A DNA stretch of 64,000 bases from Pseudomonas tremae (GTDB taxonomy: Bacteria; Pseudomonadota; Gammaproteobacteria; Pseudomonadales; Pseudomonadaceae), in contig NZ_LJRO01000492.1 of the NCBI RefSeq assembly GCF_001401155.1, forward strand, positions 1 to 64,000, written 5' to 3'. Made by a program: the position numbers and the translations under genes. The notes below the pieces were generated by a model, which worked only from the letters and a program-made list of their open reading frames with translations, did not search any database and was not told the origin of the DNA. This document shows, one piece after another, positions 27,786 through 36,967 of this stretch (position 1 is the stretch's first letter; each line of letters begins with the position of its first letter).

Positions 27786-29321
27786 TCACGTGGTCAGAGT
27801 GCGCAGCAGGTTCTTGTAGTCCTCACGGATATCCGCATCGGATTCCTTGAGTTCGTTGATCTTTCGGCACGCGTGCAAAACAGTTGTATGGTCCCGGCCA
27901 CCGAACACGTCACCGATTTCCGGCAAGCTGTGGTTGGTGAGCTCCTTGGAAAGCGCCATGGCCACCTGGCGTGGCCGCGCTACCGAACGGGAGCGGCGCT
28001 TGGACAGCAGATCGGAAATCTTGATCTTGTAGTACTCGGCCACAGTGCGCTGAATGTTATCCACACTGACCAGCTTGTCCTGCAACGCCAGCAAGTCTTT
28101 CAGCGACTCGCGAATCAGCTCGATGGTGATGTCGCGGCCCATGAAGTGAGAGTGCGCAATGACTCGCTTGAGCGCGCCCTCGAGCTCACGAACGTTGGAG
28201 CGAATGCGCTGCGCGATGAAAAACGCCGCATCATGGGGCAGATCGACTTTAGCCTGATCTGCCTTCTTCATGAGAATGGCTACACGCGTTTCCAGCTCCG
28301 GCGGTTCGACAGCAACTGTAAGTCCCCAGCCGAAACGCGATTTTAGTCGCTCTTCCAGGCCTTCGATTTCTTTGGGATAACGATCGCTGGTCAGAATGAC
28401 CTGCTGACCGCCTTCCAGCAATGCATTGAACGTGTGGAAGAACTCTTCCTGCGAACGCTCCTTGCGAGCAAAGAACTGAATGTCATCGATCAGCAGCGCA
28501 TCGACCGAACGATAAAAGCGTTTGAACTCGTTGATTGCGTTGAGCTGCAGGGCCTTGACCATGTCCGCTACAAAGCGCTCCGAGTGCAGGTAGACAACCT
28601 TGGCGTTCGGGTTCTTCTTTAGCAGGTGGTTACCCACCGCGTGCATCAAGTGCGTTTTACCCAGACCTACACCGCCATACAGAAACAGCGGGTTATAGCC
28701 ATGCTTGGGGTTATCGGCGACCTGCCAGGCCGCAGCGCGTGCCAGCTGGTTGGACTTGCCTTCGACAAAATTCTCGAAGGTAAACGTGCGGTTCAGGTAA
28801 CTGGTGTGCTTGAGCGCGCCCTCGACCTGCACAGTGCGCTGCTCGGCCCGTGCGGGAGCCTGTTGAGAGCTGGCACCGGCCATTGGGTCGAAACTGTCAC
28901 GTGAAGGCTCGTCGTGACTGGCAACGTTATTGACAGGCGCAGGCGTCGACATAGCGGGAGCCGGCGCAGACGTAACCGGAGCTGAAGCCGAAACACTGCT
29001 GACCGAATTGGCCGACAGCGCCTGGGATGCAGCAGCAGCCAGTGGCGCATTGGGCGCAGCACGCGGCGCCGAACTGCGCTTGCTTCCTATTAATAAGGAA
29101 AGAGAAGGAGCCATGCCTTGACCATGCTCGCCCAGAAGTTCGAGCAAGCGACCGAGGTATTTTTCATTGACCCAATCTAGAACAAAACGATTCGGTGCAT
29201 AGACACGCAACTCGTCGCCTTCGGCTTCGACCTGTAGTGGACGGATCCAGGTGTTGAATTGCTGGGCAGGCAGCTCATCGCGCAAAAGCTCCACGCACTG
29301 CTGCCAAAGTTCCACTGACAC
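27786..29321 (-). CDS. dnaA: Chromosomal replication initiator protein DnaA
   Basis: DnaA binds 9-mer boxes in oriC and melts the AT-rich element. The 511-residue protein has domain I (VELWQQCVELLRDELPAQQFNTWIRPL), a long Ala/Ser/Pro-rich linker (domain II, about residues 90-170), the AAA+ domain III with Walker A GGVGLGKTHLMHAVG and Walker B LLIDDIQFF, and domain IV with the DnaA signature GGRDHTTVLHACRKI. I chose the GTG at 29321 (VSVELWQQ); longer in-frame starts enter oriC. Autoregulation is likely because boxes lie just upstream. Confidence 0.98.
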   Translation of the reverse strand: MSVELWQQCVELLRDELPAQQFNTWIRPLQVEAEGDELRVYAPNRFVLDWVNEKYLGRLLELLGEHGQGMAPSLSLLIGSKRSSAPRAAPNAPLAAAASQALSANSVSSVSASAPVTSAPAPAMSTPAPVNNVASHDEPSRDSFDPMAGASSQQAPARAEQRTVQVEGALKHTSYLNRTFTFENFVEGKSNQLARAAAWQVADNPKHGYNPLFLYGGVGLGKTHLMHAVGNHLLKKNPNAKVVYLHSERFVADMVKALQLNAINEFKRFYRSVDALLIDDIQFFARKERSQEEFFHTFNALLEGGQQVILTSDRYPKEIEGLEERLKSRFGWGLTVAVEPPELETRVAILMKKADQAKVDLPHDAAFFIAQRIRSNVRELEGALKRVIAHSHFMGRDITIELIRESLKDLLALQDKLVSVDNIQRTVAEYYKIKISDLLSKRRSRSVARPRQVAMALSKELTNHSLPEIGDVFGGRDHTTVLHACRKINELKESDADIREDYKNLLRTLTT

Positions 29322-29816
29322 GGATATCCCCTGAGTTGAAAGCCGGTGAGGCAAAAACAGCCGCCATTGTAACGACCCGAAGGCGACTTATCCACATGTA
29401 GGTTGCTGACAGAGGGCTATAAATCAATGATTTATGCAGAGGGCAGGCGACAGACGGTCAGGACCTGAGCTCTGTGGATAACCCGCATTCAGCCCATTGC
29501 ATAAGTGAGGGCTAAAGTCTGTGCATAACTCACCTGTGGATAAGATAGCGTTTCATGCACAGCTTTTCCGAGGTCGCGGCACAGGTAGAGCACTGTTTCT
29601 CGACAACCTTTTGAAACGCTGTACAGACCGTATATCGTGGCCTGCAGAATGTTATCCACAGATATACTCGACGTAAGAGTTATAAGCTTTATAAAGAAGC
29701 TTTAAATACTCTCTTTCTTTTTATTTCTATAACTGACTTGCCTTGGCCTGCTCAGGAGACGGCTGCAGAGGGTTTTGTCGGTAAAAAGGCATATATGAAG
29801 AAAAGCTGGTTGGAAA
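29322..29816. other. oriC: Chromosomal replication origin oriC
   Basis: The dnaA-rpmH gap has perfect DnaA boxes at 29388-29396 (TTATCCACA), 29473-29481, 29535-29543 (both TGTGGATAA) and 29652-29660 (TTATCCACA), plus a one-mismatch box at 29520-29528 (TGTGCATAA). About 25 bp after the last box an AT-rich tract (29680-29735, with AAGCTTTATAAA and a pyrimidine-rich CTTTCTTTTTATTTCTAT) is a good unwinding element. Position between dnaA and rpmH is that of the experimentally defined Pseudomonas origin. Confidence 0.95.
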
Positions 29817-29845
29817 TTGACCTGCGGGCCTGCTTTCTCTAGAAT
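29817..29845 (+). promoter_or_regulatory. rpmH promoter
   Basis: TTGACC (29817-29822) and TAGAAT (29840-29845) are separated by 17 bp, a strong sigma70-type promoter 60 bp before the rpmH start, beside the oriC unwinding region. Confidence 0.75.
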
Positions 29846-29905
29846 CCCCGGTCTCTTAAAACGGGGGCCATTCCGGCCCGTAGTGGACGAACCAGGTAAC
29901 ACGCC

Positions 29906-30040
29906 ATGAAACGTACTTTCCAACCCAGCACTATCAAGCGCGCCCGCACCCACGGTTTCCGTGCACGCATGGCCACCAAAAACGGCCGCGCAGTCCTTTC
30001 GCGTCGTCGTGCCAAAGGCCGTAAGCGTCTGGCAGTTTGA
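29906..30040 (+). CDS. rpmH: 50S ribosomal protein L34
   Basis: The 44-residue, highly basic protein reads [19 protein letters not shown] at its start and ends [12 protein letters not shown], matching L34 throughout. It lies first in the rpmH-rnpA-yidD-yidC cluster, transcribed away from oriC; rnpA follows 16 bp downstream. Confidence 0.99.
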
Positions 30041-30056
30041 TAAATCGGCACAGGAG

Positions 30057-30458
30057 GTGAGTCGAGACTTCAGTCGGGAAAAGCGTTTGCTGACCCCCCG
30101 CCATTTCAAGGCAGTCTTTGACTCCCCTACCGGCAAGGTTCCGGGGAAAAATCTCCTGCTCCTTGCGCGCAACAACGACCTTGATCATCCCCGTCTGGGG
30201 CTGGTGATAGGTAAAAAGAGCGTGAAGCTCTCCGTCGAGCGCAATCGTTTGAAACGCCTGATGCGCGAATCGTTTCGCCAACACCAAGACAGTTTGGTCG
30301 GTTGGGATATCGTTATCGTCGCGCGCAAAGGTTTGGGTGACGTAGAAAACCCGGAACTGATTCAGCATTTCGGCAAGCTCTGGAAACGTCTGGCGCGTAG
30401 CCGACCTGCTCCAGAAACCAAACCCGAACCTGCAGGGGTAGACAGTCCAGATGCGTAA
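30057..30458 (+). CDS. rnpA: Ribonuclease P protein component
   Basis: RnpA is the protein cofactor of RNase P, which matures tRNA 5' ends. The 133-residue basic protein starts VSRDFSREKRLLTPRHF and has the RNR motif KKSVKLSVERNRLKRLMRESFR. A GTG start is chosen because it gives the family N-terminus. The AGGAG immediately before it is unusually close to the codon, so initiation may depend on coupling to rpmH. Its 3' end overlaps yidD by 8 bp. Confidence 0.95.
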   Translation: MSRDFSREKRLLTPRHFKAVFDSPTGKVPGKNLLLLARNNDLDHPRLGLVIGKKSVKLSVERNRLKRLMRESFRQHQDSLVGWDIVIVARKGLGDVENPELIQHFGKLWKRLARSRPAPETKPEPAGVDSPDA

Positions 30459-30696
30459 ACTGGCACTCGTTCCGATCCAGTTCTATCGCTATGCCATTAG
30501 CCCGCTGATGGCCAGCCACTGTCGTTTCTACCCCAGTTGCTCCTGCTACGCGTATGAAGCCATTGAAAATCATGGCCTTTTACGCGGCGGCTGGCTGTCA
30601 ATTCGTCGCCTGGGTCGCTGTCATCCTTGGAATCCCGGTGGTTATGACCCGGTTCCAGCTGTCCCCACCTCCCGTTCTTCTTCGATGGCCGAGTAA
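30451..30696 (+). CDS. yidD: Membrane protein insertion efficiency factor YidD
   Basis: YidD is a small membrane-associated protein that assists YidC-dependent insertion. The 81-residue product shows the family blocks PIQFYRYAISPL, CRFYPSCSCYAYEAI and RLGRCHPWNPGGYDPVP. The ATG overlaps rnpA, and yidC starts 2 bp after the stop. Confidence 0.96.
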   Translation: MRKLALVPIQFYRYAISPLMASHCRFYPSCSCYAYEAIENHGLLRGGWLSIRRLGRCHPWNPGGYDPVPAVPTSRSSSMAE

Positions 30697-30698
30697 TC

Positions 30699-32387
30699 AT
30701 GGATATTAAACGTACGATCCTGATCGTCGCCCTGGCAATCGTGACCTATGTCGGGGTCCTGAAATGGAACCAGGACTACGGTCAGGCTGCCATGCCTACC
30801 CAGAATGTTGCAGCCAGCACCCCCGCACCGGGCATACCGGATACGGCTGCTGGAACCAATGGTTCTGCAAGTGCCGATGTTCCAAGCGCAACTGCCAATA
30901 CCACGGCTGCAGCGCCTCTTGAAACTCCGGCCGTAGCCAGCAAAGACCTTATCCACGTCAAGACCGACGTGCTGGATCTGGCGATCGATCCGGTAGGTGG
31001 TGACGTCGTTCAGCTTCGTCTGCCTCTGTATCCACGTCGTCAGGATCGTCCTGACGTGCCTTTCCAGCTGTTCGATAATGGCGGCGAACGTACTTTTCTG
31101 GCACAAAGCGGCCTGACAGGTACGAACGGCCCTGATGCCAGAGCAGCCGGTCGTCCGGTTTACTCCTCCGCGCAAAAGACTTATCAACTGGCTGATGGCC
31201 AGGATTCGATGGTCGTGGAGCTGAAATTCTCGGAAAACGGCGTCAATTACATCAAGCGCTTTACGTTCAAGCGTGGTTTGTACGATCTGGTCATGACTTA
31301 TGTTGTGGATAACCAGAGTGCGCAACCGTGGGCAGGTAACCTGTTCGCACAATTGAAGCGTGATGCCAGCTCCGATCCTTCGTCCACCACTGCTACAGGT
31401 ACCGCAACCTACCTGGGTGCAGCACTCTGGACTGCAGCTGAACCGTACAAAAAAGTGTCGATGAAAGATATCGACAAGGGTCAGATCAAAGAAACCGTGC
31501 AGGGCGGATGGGTTGCCTGGCTGCAACACTACTTTGTGACCGCGTGGATTCCTGATCACAATGCCACCAACAGTGTTCAGACCCGTAAAGACAGCCAAGG
31601 CAATTACATCATTGGCTTTACCAGCCCGACTCTGACGGTTGCGCCTGGCGCGCAAGGTGAAACCAGCGCCACGCTGTACGCAGGTCCAAAAAGCCAGGCG
31701 GTACTCAAAGAGTTATCCCCAGGCTTGGAGCTGACAGTCGATTACGGATTCCTGTGGTTCATTGCCCAGCCGATCTTTTGGTTGCTGCAACATATCCACG
31801 CAATTCTCGGCAACTGGGGCTGGTCGATCATCGTCCTGACCATGCTGATCAAAGGCCTGTTCTTCCCACTGTCTGCTGCAAGCTACAAGTCGATGGCGCG
31901 TATGCGTGCCGTTGCTCCGAAGCTGGCAGTGCTCAAGGAACAACATGGCGATGATCGTCAGAAGATGTCCCAGGCGATGATGGAGTTGTACAAGAAGGAA
32001 AAGATCAACCCGCTGGGTGGTTGCTTGCCGATTCTTGTGCAGATGCCGGTTTTCCTTTCGCTTTACTGGGTACTTCTGGAAAGCGTCGAGATGCGCCAGG
32101 CACCGTGGATCCTGTGGATAACCGACCTGTCCATCAAGGACCCGTTCTTTATCCTGCCGATCATCATGGGCGCAACCATGTTTATCCAGCAGCGTCTTAA
32201 CCCGACTCCGCCGGACCCGATGCAGGCCAAGGTCATGAAACTGATGCCAATCATTTTCACGTTCTTCTTCCTGTGGTTCCCTGCTGGCCTGGTCCTCTAC
32301 TGGGTTGTGAACAACACCCTTTCGATCGCACAGCAGGCATACATCACTCGCAAGATAGAAGCGGCTACCAAGAAAGCTGCTGCCTGA
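30699..32387 (+). CDS. yidC: Membrane protein insertase YidC
   Basis: YidC inserts and folds inner-membrane proteins alone or with SecYEG. The 562-residue protein has an N-terminal transmembrane helix (RTILIVALAIVTYVGVLKW), a large periplasmic domain with an Ala/Thr-rich linker, and five C-terminal membrane segments beginning at YGFLWFIAQPIFWLLQHIH, including GWSIIVLTMLIKGLFFPLSAASYKSMARM (with the conserved core arginine) and NPLGGCLPILVQMPVFLSLYWVL. Two perfect DnaA 9-mers lie in the coding sequence (31304-31312, 32113-32121). Confidence 0.98.
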   Translation: MDIKRTILIVALAIVTYVGVLKWNQDYGQAAMPTQNVAASTPAPGIPDTAAGTNGSASADVPSATANTTAAAPLETPAVASKDLIHVKTDVLDLAIDPVGGDVVQLRLPLYPRRQDRPDVPFQLFDNGGERTFLAQSGLTGTNGPDARAAGRPVYSSAQKTYQLADGQDSMVVELKFSENGVNYIKRFTFKRGLYDLVMTYVVDNQSAQPWAGNLFAQLKRDASSDPSSTTATGTATYLGAALWTAAEPYKKVSMKDIDKGQIKETVQGGWVAWLQHYFVTAWIPDHNATNSVQTRKDSQGNYIIGFTSPTLTVAPGAQGETSATLYAGPKSQAVLKELSPGLELTVDYGFLWFIAQPIFWLLQHIHAILGNWGWSIIVLTMLIKGLFFPLSAASYKSMARMRAVAPKLAVLKEQHGDDRQKMSQAMMELYKKEKINPLGGCLPILVQMPVFLSLYWVLLESVEMRQAPWILWITDLSIKDPFFILPIIMGATMFIQQRLNPTPPDPMQAKVMKLMPIIFTFFFLWFPAGLVLYWVVNNTLSIAQQAYITRKIEAATKKAAA

Positions 32388-32413
32388 TCTAACCTGTGAA
32401 CACGTTGTACAAG

Positions 32414-32434
32414 ACGCCCCCTAGTGGGGCGTTT
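32414..32434 (+). terminator. Intrinsic terminator between yidC and mnmE
   Basis: ACGCCCC CTAG TGGGGCGT followed by TTT is a compact hairpin 27 bp after the yidC stop. Confidence 0.8.
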
Positions 32435-32463
32435 TGCTATCTGTCATTTGTCCCGGAGCCGGA

Positions 32464-33834
32464 ATGAACGTTCCTCGTGAAACCATTGCTGCCATTGCCA
32501 CCGCCCAAGGACGAGGAGGTGTGGGTATCGTGCGTGTGTCAGGACCTCTGGCCAGCAAGACCGCATACGCCATCGCCGGTCGTACACTCAAACCGAGGTA
32601 TGCCCATTACGGGCCTTTTTCCGACGGTACCGGCCAAGTGCTGGACGAAGGGATCGCACTGTATTTCCCGGGGCCCAATTCGTTTACCGGCGAGGACGTA
32701 CTGGAGCTTCAGGGCCACGGCGGCCCGATCGTTCTGGACATGCTTTTGCAACGTTGCCTGCAATTGGGCAGTCGACTGGCGCGTCCGGGTGAATTCAGCG
32801 AGCGGGCATTTTTGAATGACAAGCTCGATCTGGCTCAGGCCGAAGCCATAGCGGACCTGATCGAGGCAAGTTCTGCACAGGCAGCGCGCAACGCATTGCG
32901 CTCGTTGCAGGGGGCTTTCTCCCAACGTGTGGATAACTTGACCGAAAAATTGATCAGTTTGCGTATCTACGTCGAGGCGGCGATCGACTTTCCCGAGGAG
33001 GAAATAGACTTTCTCGCCGATGGCCATGTTCTTGGCATGCTGGATGACGTGCGCCTTGAGTTATCCACAGTATTGCGTGAAGCAGGGCAGGGAGCATTGT
33101 TGCGCGACGGCATGACAGTGGTGATAGCAGGGCGTCCAAATGCCGGCAAATCGAGCCTGCTCAATGCGCTAGCAGGTAGGGAAGCGGCGATTGTGACTGA
33201 GATTGCCGGCACGACTCGCGATGTACTGCGCGAACATATCCACATCGACGGCATGCCGTTGCACGTCGTCGATACCGCCGGGCTGCGTGATACGCAGGAC
33301 CAGGTCGAGATGATTGGCGTACAGCGTGCCCTCAAAGCAATAGGCGAGGCCGACAGAATTCTGCTGGTAGTAGACGCCACCGCGCCTGAGGCCATGGATC
33401 CGTTTGCCCTGTGGCCGGAATTCCTTGAGCAGCGTCCGGACCCATCGAAGGTTACGCTGATTCGCAACAAGGCGGACTTGAGCGGTGACAGCGTAGGTCT
33501 GCAAACAAGTGAAGATGGCCATGTCACGATCAGCTTGAGTGCAAGGTCTGGTGGTGAAGGGCTTGAACTGTTACGTGAGCACCTCAAGTCCTGTATGGGC
33601 TATGAGCAGACTTCCGAAAGCAGCTTCAGCGCTCGCCGACGCCACCTTGAAGCGCTGCGCCATGCAAGTGACTCACTCGAGCACGGCAGGGCTCAGCTGA
33701 CGCTGGCAGGTGCCGGTGAGCTGCTGGCAGAAGATCTGCGCCAGGCTCAGCAGGCACTCGGCGAAATCACCGGTGCATTCAGTTCCGATGACCTGCTAGG
33801 CAGGATCTTCTCCAGCTTCTGCATCGGCAAATAA
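32464..33834 (+). CDS. mnmE: tRNA uridine-5-carboxymethylaminomethyl modification GTPase MnmE
   Basis: MnmE (TrmE) works with MnmG to modify U34 of several tRNAs using methylene-THF and GTP. The 456-residue protein has the N-terminal folate-binding domain (ETIAAIATAQGRGGVGIVRVSGP), a helical domain, the inserted G domain (GRPNAGKSSLLNALAGREAAIV, DTAGLRDT, RNKADL) and the invariant C-terminal CIGK. The ATG at 32464 follows a GGAG ribosome-binding site and gives MNVPRETIAAIA. DnaA 9-mers are embedded at 32928-32936 and 33061-33069. Confidence 0.98.
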   Translation: MNVPRETIAAIATAQGRGGVGIVRVSGPLASKTAYAIAGRTLKPRYAHYGPFSDGTGQVLDEGIALYFPGPNSFTGEDVLELQGHGGPIVLDMLLQRCLQLGSRLARPGEFSERAFLNDKLDLAQAEAIADLIEASSAQAARNALRSLQGAFSQRVDNLTEKLISLRIYVEAAIDFPEEEIDFLADGHVLGMLDDVRLELSTVLREAGQGALLRDGMTVVIAGRPNAGKSSLLNALAGREAAIVTEIAGTTRDVLREHIHIDGMPLHVVDTAGLRDTQDQVEMIGVQRALKAIGEADRILLVVDATAPEAMDPFALWPEFLEQRPDPSKVTLIRNKADLSGDSVGLQTSEDGHVTISLSARSGGEGLELLREHLKSCMGYEQTSESSFSARRRHLEALRHASDSLEHGRAQLTLAGAGELLAEDLRQAQQALGEITGAFSSDDLLGRIFSSFCIGK

Positions 33835-33863
33835 CCACCGTTTCCTCCCACCAGACCTGTTAA

Positions 33864-33898
33864 GGCATGACTGATTCAGGTCATGCCAAGGCCTTTTT
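33864..33898 (+). terminator. Intrinsic terminator after mnmE
   Basis: An 8-bp inverted repeat GGCATGAC ... GTCATGCC with an 8-base loop is followed by AAGGCCTTTTT, 30 bp after the mnmE stop. Confidence 0.75.
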
Positions 33899-33939
33899 GT
33901 GAGCTCCCGGGGTTCAACCGGGTCGTTCACGAGTACCTT

Positions 33940-34305
33940 TTTAATCTTATCCACCGATTCAGCCGGACAGAAATCGGCATCGGAAAGACTTTTTGCGTCT
34001 TTTTTTTAGCAATCACCAGGTTTTCTGTGGATTAAACCCTGTGAATAACCGCCCTTCAGCTCGGTGGGTAAGCGGGGTGTAAACCTGATGATAAATAGCC
34101 CTGTGGACAAGTGGCTATCTTATCAACAGGCTCCGGATGGTTATCCCAACCCCTCAGTGGCACCTGAACACAGACTTTTGAATCTCTGTACACAAAGTAA
34201 ATAAAGGCTTGTAGCGTTCTATCCACAGAAAAGGTGCTCAGTAAGAATAAACATAAAAACAAAGCTTTATAAACTTTCTTTCCTTTTTATTTTCTTTATT
34301 CGCGA
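33940..34305. other. oriC-like region between mnmE and mnmG (diverged copy of oriC)
   Basis: The 578-bp mnmE-mnmG gap carries DnaA-box-like 9-mers TTATCCACC (33947), TGTGGATTA (34026), TGTGAATAA (34040), TGTGGACAA (34102), TTATCAACA (34120) and CTATCCACA (34219), then an AT-rich tract (34258-34300) with AAGCTTTATAAA and a pyrimidine run. Order and orientation parallel oriC. A 25-bp block at 34175-34199 matches 29608-29632 at 18 positions by eye, and its distances to the boxes on either side (73 and 44 bp) equal those in oriC. All boxes here differ from the consensus by one base or more. Confidence 0.75.
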
Positions 34306-34412
34306 GTTTTCCACAGCTGGTTAAATTTTGTCCAACGGGTTTCATTCAGGTGAGGTAAGTCCCTATACTTGTCAGCTATCCCAATTTCTCATCGACAACA
34401 GGCACGAGGTGC

Positions 34413-36308
34413 GTGGTGGATTTCCCTTCCCGTTTTGAAGTGATCGTCATCGGTGGCGGTCATGCCGGTACCGAGGCCGCACTGGCGTCGGCACGCATGG
34501 GTGTCAAAACCCTGCTGTTGACGCACAACGTGGAAACGCTCGGCCAGATGAGCTGCAACCCTGCCATTGGTGGCATCGGTAAAAGCCACTTGGTCAAGGA
34601 AATCGACGCGCTTGGCGGCGCCATGGCAATGGCTACCGACAAGGGTGGCATCCAGTTTCGCGTGCTCAACAGCCGTAAAGGCCCGGCAGTACGAGCCACT
34701 CGTGCTCAGGCAGACCGTGTGTTGTACAAGGCCGCTATTCGCGAAACCCTCGAGAACCAGCCCAACCTGTGGATATTTCAGCAGGCCTGTGATGACTTGA
34801 TCGTCGAACAGGATCAGGTTCGTGGTGTGGTGACCCAGATGGGCATGCGCATCTTCGCCGACTCGGTGGTTTTGACGACCGGTACGTTCCTTGGTGGACT
34901 TATCCACATCGGTATGCAGAATTATTCAGGCGGTCGGGCAGGCGATCCGCCTTCGATCGCACTTGCTCATCGCTTGCGTGAATTACCTCTGCGTGTAGGC
35001 CGATTGAAAACCGGAACCCCGCCGCGCATTGACGGCCGTTCTGTGGATTTCTCGGTCATGACCGAGCAACCGGGTGATACGCCGATCCCGGTGATGTCGT
35101 TCCTGGGCTCCAAGGAGCAACACCCAAAGCAGGTCAGTTGCTGGATTACCCACACCAACGCACGCACTCACGAAATTATCGCGTCCAATCTGGATCGTTC
35201 ACCGATGTATTCCGGTGTAATCGAAGGCATTGGCCCGCGCTATTGCCCGTCGATCGAAGACAAGATCCATCGCTTTGCCGACAAGGAAAGTCATCAGGTC
35301 TTCATCGAACCGGAAGGCCTGACCACCCACGAGCTGTACCCCAACGGTATATCCACCTCGTTGCCGTTCGACGTTCAGCTGCAGATCGTGCAATCGATTC
35401 GCGGGATGGAAAACGCACACATTGTTCGCCCCGGATACGCCATCGAATACGACTATTTCGACCCGCGTGATCTGAAATACAGCCTCGAAACCAAGGTTAT
35501 TGGCGGTTTGTTCTTTGCAGGACAGATCAACGGCACCACCGGTTACGAAGAAGCCGGAGCACAAGGCCTGCTCGCCGGGGCCAACGCCGCATTGCGTGCG
35601 CAGGGCCGGGACAGCTGGTGCCCGCGTCGCGATGAAGCGTACATCGGCGTGCTGGTCGACGATCTGATTACCCTCGGAACGCAAGAGCCTTACCGGATGT
35701 TCACATCCCGTGCCGAATACCGGCTGATTCTGCGTGAGGACAACGCAGACCTTCGCCTGACCGAAAAAGGTCGTGAGCTGGGTCTCGTCGACGACGCTCG
35801 CTGGGCGGCGTTTTGCACCAAGCGCGAGAGTATCGAGCAGGAAGAGCAGCGCCTGAAAAGTACATGGGTTCGTCCCGGTACCGAACAGGGCGATGCGATT
35901 GCCGCGCACTTTGGTACGCCGCTGACTCACGAATACAACTTGCTCAATTTGCTCACTCGTCCGGAAATCGACTACGCCAGCCTGATCAACATCACAGGCC
36001 AGGGCTGTATCGATCCGCAAGTGGCCGAGCAGGTCGAAATCAAGACAAAATACGCCGGTTACATTGACCGCCAGCAGGATGAAATCGCCCGGCTTCGCGC
36101 CAGTGAGGACACCCGATTGCCAGAAAACATCGATTACGCCGGCATATCCGGCCTGTCGAAAGAAATTCAGAGCAAGCTGGGGATAACTCGCCCGGAAACA
36201 CTGGGTCAGGCATCGCGCATCCCAGGTGTCACACCAGCCGCAATTTCCCTGTTGATGATCCATTTGAAAAAACGCGGCGCGGGCCGTCAGTTGGAGCAAA
36301 GCGCTTGA
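34413..36308 (+). CDS. mnmG: tRNA uridine-5-carboxymethylaminomethyl modification enzyme MnmG
   Basis: MnmG (GidA) is the FAD/NADH partner of MnmE. The roughly 631-residue protein has the dinucleotide-binding motif VIGGGHAGTEAALASARMG at residue 11, CNPAIGGIGKSHLVKEIDALGG, and conserved GGLFFAGQINGTTGYEEAGAQGLLAG plus the C-terminal helical MnmE-binding region. Two adjacent GTG codons (34413, 34416) can start it. It is followed by rsmG with overlapping stop/start. A DnaA 9-mer is embedded at 34900-34908. Confidence 0.98.
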   Translation: MVDFPSRFEVIVIGGGHAGTEAALASARMGVKTLLLTHNVETLGQMSCNPAIGGIGKSHLVKEIDALGGAMAMATDKGGIQFRVLNSRKGPAVRATRAQADRVLYKAAIRETLENQPNLWIFQQACDDLIVEQDQVRGVVTQMGMRIFADSVVLTTGTFLGGLIHIGMQNYSGGRAGDPPSIALAHRLRELPLRVGRLKTGTPPRIDGRSVDFSVMTEQPGDTPIPVMSFLGSKEQHPKQVSCWITHTNARTHEIIASNLDRSPMYSGVIEGIGPRYCPSIEDKIHRFADKESHQVFIEPEGLTTHELYPNGISTSLPFDVQLQIVQSIRGMENAHIVRPGYAIEYDYFDPRDLKYSLETKVIGGLFFAGQINGTTGYEEAGAQGLLAGANAALRAQGRDSWCPRRDEAYIGVLVDDLITLGTQEPYRMFTSRAEYRLILREDNADLRLTEKGRELGLVDDARWAAFCTKRESIEQEEQRLKSTWVRPGTEQGDAIAAHFGTPLTHEYNLLNLLTRPEIDYASLINITGQGCIDPQVAEQVEIKTKYAGYIDRQQDEIARLRASEDTRLPENIDYAGISGLSKEIQSKLGITRPETLGQASRIPGVTPAAISLLMIHLKKRGAGRQLEQSA

Positions 36309-36949
36309 GTTCTATGGTCACCCCGCAGCATGCCGAAGAGTTATCCACCGGTGCCAAAAAGCTGGGGATCGAACTGACCCAGTCTCAACACGAGCAATTG
36401 CTGGCGTATCTGGCCCTGTTGATCAAATGGAACAAGGCCTACAACCTGACCGCAGTGCGCGATCCTGACGAAATGGTATCCAGACATCTGCTCGACAGCC
36501 TCAGCGTGGTGCCCTTCATCGAGGGGACGCGCTGGATGGATGTCGGCAGCGGCGGTGGGATGCCTGGCATTCCCATGGCCATCCTGTTTCCGGAGCGAAA
36601 AGTTTCGTTGCTGGACAGCAATGGCAAGAAAACCCGGTTTCAGACACAGGTCAAACTGGAGCTGAAACTGGATAATCTTGAAGTTATCCACAGCCGTGCA
36701 GAAAATTATCAGCCTGATGCGCCGTTCGACGGGATCATCTCCCGTGCATTCAGCAGCCTTGAAGACTTCGCTGGCTGGACGCGTCACATGGGCGACGTCA
36801 ATACAAGCTGGCTGGCGATGAAAGGTCTGCATCCTGTCGACGAACTGGTAGCATTGCCCTCGGATTTTCACCTCGATAGCGCACAAGCCTTGACCGTTCC
36901 GGGTTGCCAAGGCCAACGCCATCTGCTGATACTGCGCCGCACGGCATGA
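36305..36949 (+). CDS. rsmG: 16S rRNA m7G527 methyltransferase
   Basis: RsmG (GidB) methylates G527 of 16S rRNA with SAM. The 214-residue protein has the SAM motif WMDVGSGGGMPGIPMAILFP and LLDSNGKKTRFQTQVKLEL. The TTG at 36305 overlaps the mnmG stop and has GGAG 8 bp upstream; the ATG at 36314 is a less well spaced alternative. A DnaA 9-mer is at 36684-36692 in the coding sequence. Confidence 0.96.
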   Translation: MSSMVTPQHAEELSTGAKKLGIELTQSQHEQLLAYLALLIKWNKAYNLTAVRDPDEMVSRHLLDSLSVVPFIEGTRWMDVGSGGGMPGIPMAILFPERKVSLLDSNGKKTRFQTQVKLELKLDNLEVIHSRAENYQPDAPFDGIISRAFSSLEDFAGWTRHMGDVNTSWLAMKGLHPVDELVALPSDFHLDSAQALTVPGCQGQRHLLILRRTA

Positions 36950-36967
36950 CTGGGAACACAAGCAAGA

